Below are positions 9,634-17,763 of a stretch of 62,066 nt of DNA, piece by piece. How positions within the stretch are numbered: the first letter of the stretch is position 1; every line of letters begins with the position of its first letter. The stretch is from Alphaproteobacteria bacterium (lineage in GTDB: Bacteria > Pseudomonadota > Alphaproteobacteria > Micropepsales > Micropepsaceae). A program made the position numbers and the translations under genes. Where the stretch lies: the NCBI GenBank assembly GCA_028865545.1, contig JAGWJY010000014.1:1-62066 (forward strand), in the 5' to 3' direction. A model generated the notes under the pieces. The model saw only the letters and a list, made by a program, of their open reading frames with translations, ran no database searches and was not told the origin of the DNA.

Positions 9634-12600
9634 ATGATTCGCTGGTCCAGACGCCCACGCAGCACGGCTCTTGGGTGGTCGTTCGCGCTCGCGGCGCTGA
9701 TGGCTGCTCCGACTGTGACCTCCCTTGCCGCAACGCCGTCGTCCGTCAGCGAGAGTTTGTTCAAGGCCATGCAGTGGCGCGGCATTGGTCCCTATCGCGG
9801 CGGCCGCGTATTGGCAGTCACGGGTGTCCCGGGCGATCCCTATACCTTCTATTTCGGTGCTGTTGCGGGCGGCATCTGGAAGACGACCGACGCAGGCGCT
9901 ACCTGGGAGCCGCTGACCGACCACACTCCGATTTCCTCTGTCGGTGCTATCGCAGTCGCCCCATCCAACCATAACATCCTCTATGCGGGTGCCGGCGAAG
10001 GCGCGCCGCGCGGCGACATCACCTATGGCGACGGCATCTACAAGTCCGTCGACGGCGGTAAGACCTGGACCTCTCTCGGTCTTAAGGATACACGCCAGAT
10101 CGGTGCCCTGATTGTCGATCCCAACAACCCCGACATCGTACTCGTCGCTGCGCTTGGACACGCCTTCGGCCCCAATACCGAGCGCGGGGTCTATCGGACT
10201 GCTGATGGTGGCAAGACCTGGAAGAAGGTCTTGTACAAAGACGACAACACCGGCGCTGTCGATGTCACCTTTGATCCTCACGATTCCAAGATCGTTTATG
10301 CGTCGTTGTGGCAGATGCGCCGTCAGCCCTGGAACTTCTCCAGCGGTGGCCCGGGCAGCGGACTTTACCGCTCGACCGACGGCGGACTGACTTGGACGCG
10401 ACTTTCAGGTAACGGACTGCCCTCCGGCATTCTCGGTAAGATAGAGGTTTCCGTCTCGGGCGCGGACTCCAAACGTGTCTTTGCGATGATCGAGGCGAAA
10501 GACGGAGGACTCTTCCGCTCCGACGATGGTGGCACGCACTGGCAGCGCATCAACGACGATGGAAGGCTGCGGCAGCGGGCTTGGTATTTCTCGACCATTT
10601 ACGCCGATCCCAAGAATGCTGACACAGTGTACGCCGAGAATACTGGCCTCTTCCGATCGACCGACGGCGGCAAGACCTTCAACCTTCTACCAGCACGCCA
10701 TGGCGATCATCACGGGCTGTGGATCGACCCGACCGATCCTGACCGCATGATCGACGGCAGCGACGGCGGCGCCTCCATTTCCTTCGACGACGGCAAGAGC
10801 TGGACGACACAGGACAACCAGCCGACAGCACAGTTCTACCATGTCGCCGTCGACAATCGATTTCCCTACTATGTCTATGGTGCCCAGCAGGACAATTCGA
10901 GCATCGCCATCGCCAGCCGCGATGACGAGGGCGCCATCGGTCCGCGCGACTGGTACGATGTGGGTGGCGGCGAATGTGGCTTCGTGATCCCGGATCCGCG
11001 CGATCCGGACATCGTCTATTCGAACGCGGAAAATATGATCTTCCGCTTCAACAAGCACACCGAACAGACGCGCGTGATTTCCGTCTGGCCGTTGGAAGCC
11101 GCTGGCCACCCAGCGTCCGACCTCGAGCACCGTTTCAACTGGACCTCGCCGATGATCCTGTCACCGCACAATCCCGACACGCTGTATGTCGGTATGGAGC
11201 GGCTCTTCAAGTCCACGGATGACGGCAACAGCTGGACGGCCATCAGCGAGGACCTGACGCGCAATGACAAATCCAAGCAATATGCATCGGGCGGACCGCT
11301 GACCAAGGACATTACCAGCGTCGAGTACTACGACACGATTTTCGCAATCGCTGAGTCGCCGCTGAAAAAGGGTCTGCTGTGGGTTGGCACGGACGATGGT
11401 CTAATCCAATTGACGACCAATGACGGCACCACATGGACGAACGTCACGCCACGTGGCATGCCAGCCTGGAGCACGATCAGCATGATCGAGCCCTCGCATT
11501 TCTCGTCCGGCACGGCCTATGCCGCGGTGGATCGTCATAAGCTCGACGATATCCGCCCCTACATCTTCAAGACGACGGATGGAGGAAAGAACTGGACACA
11601 GATCGACGCGGGGCTACCTGATGGCGCGATCGTCCATGCCGTTCGCGAGGATCCAGTCAAGCGCGGTCTGCTTTACGCCGCAACCGAAACTGGCGTGTTC
11701 GTTTCCTTCGACGACGGCCTGCGCTGGCAGAGCCTGCAGCTCAATCTCCCGCATTCGCCGGTTCACGACCTTGTCGTTAAAGACGATGACTTGGTTGTTG
11801 CGACCCATGGCCGTTCTTTCTGGATTTTGGATGACGTTACACCCTTGCGCCAGATCGCAGCAGCTTCGGCAGCATCCGGTCCGTTTCTCTACACGCCCGA
11901 GACGACCTATCGGCTCTACTATCCCGACTCCGTGGATGCACGCCCGCCCGTCGGCCAGAACCCACCTGCCGGCGCTTTGATCGATTACGTTCTGCCGCCA
12001 AAGCCGCAGGGCGAGGTGACGATCGATATTCTTGACGCCAAAGGGAACGAGGTCCGCCATCTGACCAGCAAAACCTCCGACGAAGCGGAACAGCCGCCGG
12101 AGTGGCCGGACGAAGTACATCCCAGCAAAACGCTGCCGGCCGCTGCCGGCATGAATCGCTTCGTCTGGGACCTGCGCTACAACGATCCTGTACAGATTCC
12201 CGGCGCCTTCTACGAAGGTTTACCACCACGGGGTCCGATCGTTCTTCCGGGAAAATACACGGTCAAGCTTGTCTATGGCGGGCAAACCAGCACGACAACA
12301 CTGGTTGTCGCGCGTGACCCGCGCGTCCATGGGCCACTCGCTGGTCTGGAGCAGAAATTCGCCCTGTCGATGGAAACCTATCATGATCAGGATGCCCTTC
12401 ACCGTGCCGTGAACGACATCCGCAGTGTCAAAGCGAGCCTTTCCGGCCTGCAAAAGACGCTGAGCGCAAAACCGGCAGACGCGGCATTGCTAGCCCAAAG
12501 CAAGGCCATCGTTGATCAGGCCGAACAAATCGAGGATGTGTTGATGCAGGTTCATGCCAAAGGATCTGAGGCCAACCTCGCCTTCCCCGATATGCTGAAC

Positions 12601-12789
12601 GAACAGATTTACGCCTTCGCGGGACAGCTTGAAGATGCAGACACGGCGCCAACGGTTCCTGAAATAGCAACCTACGCCGCCCTGCATGGACAACTTGGGG
12701 TACAGCTCGCCGCGTGGGATAAGCTGAAGAAGATGCAACTTGCAGCTTTCCAAGCGCACGTTAAGGAGGCCGGCATCACGTCGCCCTAG
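9634..12789 (+). CDS. Secreted VPS10/sortilin-like BNR beta-propeller protein, paralogue C
   Basis: 1,051 residues; ATG at 9634 follows AGGGGGATAG. Residues 1-34 are a signal peptide with a basic start (MIRWSRRPRS) and hydrophobic core ending SLAA. The mature protein begins with GPYRGGRVLAVTG, nearly as in paralogue A, followed by about eleven Asp boxes (SVDGGKTW, TADGGKTW, STDGGLTW, SDDGGTHW, TTDGGKNW, SFDDGLRW). The shared NRFPYYVYGAQQDNS and AAGMNRFVWDLRY landmarks are present, with a helical C-terminal tail. A and C look more alike than either is to B, which suggests duplication within the locus. It converges on the aminotransferase gene across a GC-rich hairpin. Molecular function is unknown. 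Confidence 0.85.
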   Translation: MIRWSRRPRSTALGWSFALAALMAAPTVTSLAATPSSVSESLFKAMQWRGIGPYRGGRVLAVTGVPGDPYTFYFGAVAGGIWKTTDAGATWEPLTDHTPISSVGAIAVAPSNHNILYAGAGEGAPRGDITYGDGIYKSVDGGKTWTSLGLKDTRQIGALIVDPNNPDIVLVAALGHAFGPNTERGVYRTADGGKTWKKVLYKDDNTGAVDVTFDPHDSKIVYASLWQMRRQPWNFSSGGPGSGLYRSTDGGLTWTRLSGNGLPSGILGKIEVSVSGADSKRVFAMIEAKDGGLFRSDDGGTHWQRINDDGRLRQRAWYFSTIYADPKNADTVYAENTGLFRSTDGGKTFNLLPARHGDHHGLWIDPTDPDRMIDGSDGGASISFDDGKSWTTQDNQPTAQFYHVAVDNRFPYYVYGAQQDNSSIAIASRDDEGAIGPRDWYDVGGGECGFVIPDPRDPDIVYSNAENMIFRFNKHTEQTRVISVWPLEAAGHPASDLEHRFNWTSPMILSPHNPDTLYVGMERLFKSTDDGNSWTAISEDLTRNDKSKQYASGGPLTKDITSVEYYDTIFAIAESPLKKGLLWVGTDDGLIQLTTNDGTTWTNVTPRGMPAWSTISMIEPSHFSSGTAYAAVDRHKLDDIRPYIFKTTDGGKNWTQIDAGLPDGAIVHAVREDPVKRGLLYAATETGVFVSFDDGLRWQSLQLNLPHSPVHDLVVKDDDLVVATHGRSFWILDDVTPLRQIAAASAASGPFLYTPETTYRLYYPDSVDARPPVGQNPPAGALIDYVLPPKPQGEVTIDILDAKGNEVRHLTSKTSDEAEQPPEWPDEVHPSKTLPAAAGMNRFVWDLRYNDPVQIPGAFYEGLPPRGPIVLPGKYTVKLVYGGQTSTTTLVVARDPRVHGPLAGLEQKFALSMETYHDQDALHRAVNDIRSVKASLSGLQKTLSAKPADAALLAQSKAIVDQAEQIEDVLMQVHAKGSEANLAFPDMLNEQIYAFAGQLEDADTAPTVPEIATYAALHGQLGVQLAAWDKLKKMQLAAFQAHVKEAGITSP

Positions 12790-12797
12790 AAAGCTGG

Positions 12798-12817
12798 CGG
12801 CGCCCAAATCGGCGCCG
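12798..12817. terminator. GC-rich hairpin between convergent genes (possible bidirectional terminator)
   Basis: CGGCGCC (12798-12804) and GGCGCCG (12811-12817) form a perfect 7-bp stem with a 6-base loop in the 43-base gap between the convergent paralogue C and aminotransferase genes. There is no T-tract on either strand, so termination is inferred from position and stem only. Confidence 0.35.
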
Positions 12818-12832
12818 ACCGCTGTTGGGTGC

Positions 12833-13966
12833 TCAGTCGCCCCCAACGCTGTCCAGCACTGCCGCGATAATGCGGTCTTGGGTTTCTGCGTCCAGATAGG
12901 GGTGCATCGGCAAAGCAACGACCGTCTTGCAAATTTTTTCGGCTGCTGGAATGGGTACGCCAGGGAACTTCGCATAACCCTTCTGCACCGACAGCGGGAT
13001 GGGATAATAGACTGCCGTGGGCACGCCTTTGGCCTTCAGCTCGGCTTGTACCTTTTCCCTATTCGGTACCTGAATTACATATTGCGCCCAGGTTGATTGC
13101 GCACCGGCGATCACATTCGGAATGCGAATACGGTTCGATTTTCCAAGGTTGGCGTTGTAGCGCCGCGCCACGGCTTCACGCAGGTCAATCTCCTCGGAAA
13201 AAATTTTCAGCTTCTCGATCAGGATTGCCGCTTGAATCGTATCGAGGCGCGAGTTCATGCCGATGCGGACGTTCTCGTATTTGTCCGTGCCTTGTCCGTG
13301 CACTTGGATCGACCGCAGGAGTTCGACAAGGTCGCCATCGTTGGTGAACACGGCGCCACCGTCGCCATAACAGCCAAGTGGTTTCGCTGGGAAGAAACTG
13401 GTGGACGCCGCATCGCCGATATTGCCGGTCACGCGCCCGTCGATTTTTCCGCCGAAGCCCTGCGCGGTATCGCATAACAGCTTCAAGCCTTCGCGCTTGG
13501 AGATCGGCTCGATCGCACGATAATCGGCAGGCTGGCCAAAGAGGTCGACCGGCATGATGGCCCGCGCCTTGAGCTTGCCCTCCCGCTTCACCTTGGCGAT
13601 CGCCGCCTCAAGACTCTCGGGATTCATATTGTAGGTATCTTCGAAGACGTCGACGAAGACCGGTGTCGCGCCAACCAACGCCACGACCTCGGCCGATGCG
13701 GCAAAGGTGAATGTCGGCACAAACACCGCGTCGCCCGGCCCCACGCCCCAGGCCATCAGAGGTAGAATCAGCGCATCGGTTCCATTGGCGCACGCCACGA
13801 CGTGTTTGACGCCGCAAAACTCTGCCAGCCGTTCTTCCAGCTCACGCACTTGCGGGCCAAGGATCCACTGCCCGCCCTCCACGGCAGCGGCAATGGCCTT
13901 GTTCAAAGGCTCACCGAGACGGCGGCGTTGGGCCTGCAGATCGATAAAGGCGATAGGGGTGGCCAT
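12833..13966 (-). CDS. DegT/DnrJ/EryC1/StrS aminotransferase, WbpE-like (UDP-2-acetamido-3-keto-glucuronate type)
   Basis: 377 residues from ATG at 13966, which has GGAG nine bases upstream; a TTG six codons earlier is a less likely start. This is a PLP-dependent sugar aminotransferase fold: NGTDAL at 61-66, the DTAQGFGG segment with Asp166 contacting the PLP ring nitrogen, and the Schiff-base lysine Lys195 in FFPAKPLGCYGDGGA. The NSRLDTIQAAIL and PTAVYYPIPL segments closely match the WbpE/WlbC group as I recall it. That group makes the 3-amino sugar of UDP-2,3-diacetamido-uronic acids for surface polysaccharide, using glutamate as amino donor. No partner dehydrogenase or acetyltransferase is adjacent, so the exact sugar is inference. 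It stands alone, convergent with the VPS10-like cluster. Confidence 0.85.
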   Translation of the reverse strand: MATPIAFIDLQAQRRRLGEPLNKAIAAAVEGGQWILGPQVRELEERLAEFCGVKHVVACANGTDALILPLMAWGVGPGDAVFVPTFTFAASAEVVALVGATPVFVDVFEDTYNMNPESLEAAIAKVKREGKLKARAIMPVDLFGQPADYRAIEPISKREGLKLLCDTAQGFGGKIDGRVTGNIGDAASTSFFPAKPLGCYGDGGAVFTNDGDLVELLRSIQVHGQGTDKYENVRIGMNSRLDTIQAAILIEKLKIFSEEIDLREAVARRYNANLGKSNRIRIPNVIAGAQSTWAQYVIQVPNREKVQAELKAKGVPTAVYYPIPLSVQKGYAKFPGVPIPAAEKICKTVVALPMHPYLDAETQDRIIAAVLDSVGGD

Positions 13967-14090
13967 GGGGTGTAACTCCGGCAATAAGGCCCAGGCCTTT
14001 TAGGCGCAGCCACCCCGTCAGACAACGCGGCGGCGGACACATAATATTGCTATTTGCGTCAGTGATTCTGCTCGGCATCGAGGTCTGCGA

Positions 14091-15164
14091 TCATCCTCCG
14101 AATGCCTGTGACATGGCGTACCACATTGGTTTACGCTTGAGGGCGGCGTCGAGCGGCAGCTTGCGTGGTGTATATTCCGAGAACATCGAGCGCAGACCAC
14201 CCGGCGCTTTGAGGTAGCGATCCGTCAGGCCCCAGGTCAACACGTCCGTCGCCGCGGCATTGTCGAGAACCACGTCGAGGAAGCGGGCACTGGCATCCGC
14301 CACGGCGCGGTCGCGCACCGCGATATCTGTTGCTCCGCCGCTGTCGTCCACGTCGTGTTCGGTCACCAGGATTTTAAGGCCCATGGCCCGTACGTCATCC
14401 AGGAAAGCGCGCAGCTTTGCCTGGTTCACGCTGCCATGAAATGCCGCCAGATGGCCCTGCAGGCCTAAGGCGTCGATTGGCACTTTGCGCGCCAGCGCGC
14501 CTTCGAGGAATTTCAGTGTGGCCGTGCGAAAGCGGTCGTTCCATGGTTCGCCGCCCTCGCAGCCCCAATCGTTGTAGACCAGCTGCACATTGGGGTCGGC
14601 TTGCCTTGCCGCAAAATAAGCGTGGTCGATATAGGCCGGCCCGTAACGCTTCAGCCAGAAGCAGTTTCGTAGCCCGTCAGGCCGGCCATCGTCGGGTTGG
14701 ATCGCCTCGTTGACGATATCCCAAGATTGGATACGCCCGCGATAGCGGCGCACCATGCCGGTGACATAGCCCGTTAAAATATCCTCATCGGGTGCGGCGA
14801 GAACTGCCGCCTCTAGCCAATCGGGATTGGCGGCATACCAGACCAACGTATGGCCGCGCATCTTCATGCCGTGGGCCTGTGCAAACCCGATCAAAGCATC
14901 GGCGCCGGAAAAGTCGAAATGCCCTGGCGTTGGCTCGACGATCAACCGCTTTAATTCGTATTCGGGCACCAGCATGCCGGCCTCACGTGCCAGCACAGGC
15001 GCAAAGTCCGCATCCTGCAATTGATAGGAGCCGGCCGCGCAGCCATAGACCCGGCCACGCTTTGCCGCGCGCTGCCGCAGCGGCGCATCATCGGGAACCG
15101 CCCCAGCACCGGACACCAACACGCCCCCGGCCATGCCGCCCAATAGAGACCGCCTTGTCAGCAT
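14091..15164 (-). CDS. Exported GH10 endo-1,4-beta-xylanase
   Basis: 357 residues; ATG at 15164 with GAGG eight bases upstream. The N-terminus MLTRRSLLGGMAGGVL is a twin-arginine signal, so it probably leaves the cytoplasm folded through Tat, whose genes lie at 42-44 kb. The GH10 barrel is recognisable: general acid/base Glu153 in WDIVNEA and nucleophile Glu269 in LVTEHDVDD, with LQGHLA before it. The usual strand-3 motif HTLVWHSQ reads HTLVWYAANPDW here, so the conserved subsite -1 histidine is Tyr110; this variant could alter substrate choice. Expected reaction is endohydrolysis of beta-1,4-xylan. It is transcribed towards gyrA-side genes but separated from its neighbours by 90-124 bases. 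Confidence 0.9.
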   Translation of the reverse strand: MLTRRSLLGGMAGGVLVSGAGAVPDDAPLRQRAAKRGRVYGCAAGSYQLQDADFAPVLAREAGMLVPEYELKRLIVEPTPGHFDFSGADALIGFAQAHGMKMRGHTLVWYAANPDWLEAAVLAAPDEDILTGYVTGMVRRYRGRIQSWDIVNEAIQPDDGRPDGLRNCFWLKRYGPAYIDHAYFAARQADPNVQLVYNDWGCEGGEPWNDRFRTATLKFLEGALARKVPIDALGLQGHLAAFHGSVNQAKLRAFLDDVRAMGLKILVTEHDVDDSGGATDIAVRDRAVADASARFLDVVLDNAAATDVLTWGLTDRYLKAPGGLRSMFSEYTPRKLPLDAALKRKPMWYAMSQAFGG

Positions 15165-15255
15165 CGCCCACGCCTCAATCTTTGGTTTCGCAGCTCTTCA
15201 GCCTACGCGCCAAGTCCTGCATATCGGGTAAATCCAAACGCGCCGTCGGACGACA

Positions 15256-16722
15256 TCAACGTCCGGCTGCCTGCTTTCCAGCGCGCGTAAAAACCAGTCT
15301 CCTCGCGGCATCGAGCGCTTGCGCAACGGCCCTGCGCCGGTAATCCCAGATCGCCTCCGGCGAGGGCGGCGCAATCACCATCGTAGCATTGGCCTCAAAC
15401 AGCAAAACCTTGCCATCCCGTGACAGACCGAAATCGATGCCGCCATAATCCAGCTGCAGGATGTCGCGCAAACGCGCCAAGCTTTGCAGGACATCCGGCC
15501 CCAAGGCCCTTGCCATATCCGAAAGAAACGCCGCCTCCTCCTGTCGACGGGCCGCCTGCACCTCCATGTCCGAGGTGAAGTAGTGGACCTTCCAGGACTG
15601 TGACAATGCCAAATGCAGGGGGTACAGCGCGCCATCTATGATCATGACGCGATATTTGCGTGCCAACCCGTCCGCACCTCTGGCATCAAGGTATTGGATG
15701 ACAAAGAGCTGATCGCCCGGCACCTGTGACACCGCGGCGGGAAATTCCCCCGGATTCTCCACGCGCACGAAATACTGGCCTGTGTGAAAACCAGGTGCAC
15801 GTAGAAGCAGAGGAAACATGAAGCCCTGTGTACCGAGGCGCTCTACCGCATCCGACCGGAGCAGTTCGCTGCGCGAGAGCAAAATCGTGCGCGGAACAAC
15901 AACACCCGCGATATTGGCCAACCGCTCAGCATTGGTGCTGCGACCCGTCGGCAGAATGTGCTTGGGCGGATTGATTACCGGCGCCTGTGTCCGCGCCAGG
16001 ATGCGGGGTAGCTCCACCAGGGCGCGCGCGCACAAATCTGCATCGCCGACCGCATTGAATACGACGTCATGCGTCGGCAACCCTACCGCCGGATCGTGGT
16101 ATTCCGCGTAAAGCGCCGAGACTGCAAAAATACGGCCATCGAGTAGCAATTCCGTCGGAATGTTCCCACCCAAGGCCGAGACAATCAGCAGCACAGAAAT
16201 CGGCTCTCCATCGCCCCGAAATGGACGCTTGACGATGCTGTGGCCGGTGAAGCCTTTCCTGCGATGCTCTTCGGCGGCCGCATGATCACCAAGTTTGGCC
16301 AGCACTGCGGCAAGTCCCTGATGGGCAAATGCGAGACTCGGATCGAGTTTGAGAGCCGCCTCATAGTGCTTGCGGGCTTCCGACGGATCGCTCTCATCGG
16401 ACAAGAGATTAGCCAGATTGACATGGCTGGTAGCGCTCTGCGGGTGGCAATCCGCAGCTTGGCGATAAAGGGTCAGCGCCGCGGAGCGATAGCCAGTGGC
16501 GAGCGACAGCCCGCCAAGGTCGGTCAGCGCCCCTAGATGCGACGGCTCCAGCTTGAGTACCGCCAAGAAGGCTTTCTTGGCCGCCTCATCCTGCCCCAGA
16601 AGGGCCAGCAACTGTGCCTTGCCAAAAAGCGCATCGATGCAGCCGGGATCAGCCTCCAGACGAGCGCAAACCTGCTGCAACGCCGCCTCCAGCGCAGCAC
16701 CACGGTTTGAGCCTTGGGTCAT
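15256..16722 (-). CDS. TPR-repeat protein fused to an ATP-grasp-like domain
   Basis: 488 residues; ATG at 16722 behind AGGA. Residues 1-155 are four or so tetratricopeptide repeats (ALTDLGGLSLATGYRSAALTLYRQA; SHVNLANLLSDESDPSEARKHYEAALKLDP, quoted in part). The remainder resembles an ATP-grasp ligase: an Arg/Ile-rich nucleotide-binding segment around GTQGFMFPLLLRAPGFHTGQ, a YRVMIIDG strand, and the Mg-binding end motif GGIDFGLSRDGKVLLFEANA with Asp/Glu/Asn ligands. ATP-grasp enzymes ligate a carboxylate to an amine through an acyl phosphate; substrate here is not evident. The TPR part probably binds a protein or peptide. No precursor peptide is visible next to it. It is on the same strand as the cyclophilin operon but starts 35 bases beyond it. 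Confidence 0.75.
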   Translation of the reverse strand: MTQGSNRGAALEAALQQVCARLEADPGCIDALFGKAQLLALLGQDEAAKKAFLAVLKLEPSHLGALTDLGGLSLATGYRSAALTLYRQAADCHPQSATSHVNLANLLSDESDPSEARKHYEAALKLDPSLAFAHQGLAAVLAKLGDHAAAEEHRRKGFTGHSIVKRPFRGDGEPISVLLIVSALGGNIPTELLLDGRIFAVSALYAEYHDPAVGLPTHDVVFNAVGDADLCARALVELPRILARTQAPVINPPKHILPTGRSTNAERLANIAGVVVPRTILLSRSELLRSDAVERLGTQGFMFPLLLRAPGFHTGQYFVRVENPGEFPAAVSQVPGDQLFVIQYLDARGADGLARKYRVMIIDGALYPLHLALSQSWKVHYFTSDMEVQAARRQEEAAFLSDMARALGPDVLQSLARLRDILQLDYGGIDFGLSRDGKVLLFEANATMVIAPPSPEAIWDYRRRAVAQALDAARRLVFTRAGKQAAGR

Positions 16723-16757
16723 GAGCGTCCTGCAACGGGCTTCACACCCGCGTGCCG

Positions 16758-17249
16758 TTAGGAAGCGGGGTTGGTCTCCAGGTGCATTTTCAAAATCTTG
16801 TCGGGCGCACCTGAGATGGCACCGTTGTTATGCTCGCCGCCCTTCTTGATGGCGTCGATGTGCTCCATGCCGTCCACCACCTGTCCCCAGACGGTATATT
16901 GGCGGTCGAGCCAGGGCGCATCTTCGAAACAGATGAAGAACTGGCTGTTTGCGCTGTGCGGATCGCTGGTACGCGCCATCGAGACGGTTCCGCGACCGTG
17001 CTTTTCGGCGGAGAATTCGGCCTTGAGATCCGGCAGCTCTGAGCCGCCAGACCCGGTGCCCGTCGGATCGCCAGTCTGGGCCATGAAGCCCGGAATAACA
17101 CGGTGGAATACGACACCGTCATAGAAGCCTTGTGCGGCCAACGTCTTGATACGTTCGACATGCTTGGGTGCCAGATCCGGCCGCAAAGCAATGGCCACTG
17201 GGCCGGTCTTCAATTCCATGATCAACGTATTGTTAGGATCGCGGCTCAT
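16758..17249 (-). CDS. ppiB: Peptidyl-prolyl cis-trans isomerase, cyclophilin type
   Basis: 163 residues, ATG at 17249 with an AGGGA ribosome site, no signal peptide, so cytoplasmic. Cyclophilin core: FHRVIPGFMAQTGD with the catalytic Arg, GSGGSELPDLKAEF, MARTSDPHSANSQFFI and a conserved Trp-containing PWLDRQYTVWG. It catalyses proline isomerisation in folding proteins. The start overlaps the coaD stop by four bases, so it is co-translated at the end of a gyrA-coaD-ppi operon, an order common in alphaproteobacteria. queA and tgt, which often follow, are absent. Confidence 0.93.
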   Translation of the reverse strand: MSRDPNNTLIMELKTGPVAIALRPDLAPKHVERIKTLAAQGFYDGVVFHRVIPGFMAQTGDPTGTGSGGSELPDLKAEFSAEKHGRGTVSMARTSDPHSANSQFFICFEDAPWLDRQYTVWGQVVDGMEHIDAIKKGGEHNNGAISGAPDKILKMHLETNPAS

Positions 17250-17761
17250 CTCTTATTCCCTAGTTTCTTACAGCGCTTGACCAGCAATTCGGCGACATGT
17301 GGGCTGGTGAACGAGGTCACATCACCGCCAAGCATGGCTATCTCTTTGACCAAGCGCGAGGCAATAGCTTGGTGTCGTGGGTCGGCCATTAAGAACACGG
17401 TCTCGATCTCGGCATTAAGGCGCTGGTTCATGCCGACCATCTGGAATTCGTATTCGAAATCCGAGACGGCACGCAGACCGCGCACGATCATCCCGGCACC
17501 GACTTTCTGGGCGAATTCGATCAGCAGGTGGTCAAAGGCCTGCACCGCGATCGTTGCGCGCCCGTTGCCGGCCAGCGGATCGGTCTCATGACGGATCATC
17601 GCCACCCGTTCTTTCAGTGTGAACAGCGGCGATTTCGACGGATTGGTCGCCACGCCGATCACCAGGTGATCCACCAGCTTGACCGCCCGCTCGATGATGT
17701 CGAGATGACCGAGCGTCAGGGGATCGAAGGTCCCCGGATAAAGGGCCACGCGCTTTTTCAC
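17246..17761 (-). CDS. coaD: Phosphopantetheine adenylyltransferase
   Basis: 171 residues; GTG start at 17761, two bases after the gyrA stop, with AAGG in the gyrA tail. YPGTFDPLTLGHLDIIERA carries the T/HxGH nucleotidyltransferase signature; RGLRAVSDFEYEFQMVGMN and LMADPRHQAIASRLVKEIA are the further CoaD family blocks. It converts 4'-phosphopantetheine and ATP to dephospho-CoA, the fourth step in CoA synthesis. Length and all motifs are normal. Confidence 0.97.
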   Translation of the reverse strand: MKKRVALYPGTFDPLTLGHLDIIERAVKLVDHLVIGVATNPSKSPLFTLKERVAMIRHETDPLAGNGRATIAVQAFDHLLIEFAQKVGAGMIVRGLRAVSDFEYEFQMVGMNQRLNAEIETVFLMADPRHQAIASRLVKEIAMLGGDVTSFTSPHVAELLVKRCKKLGNKR

Positions 17762-17763
17762 GA

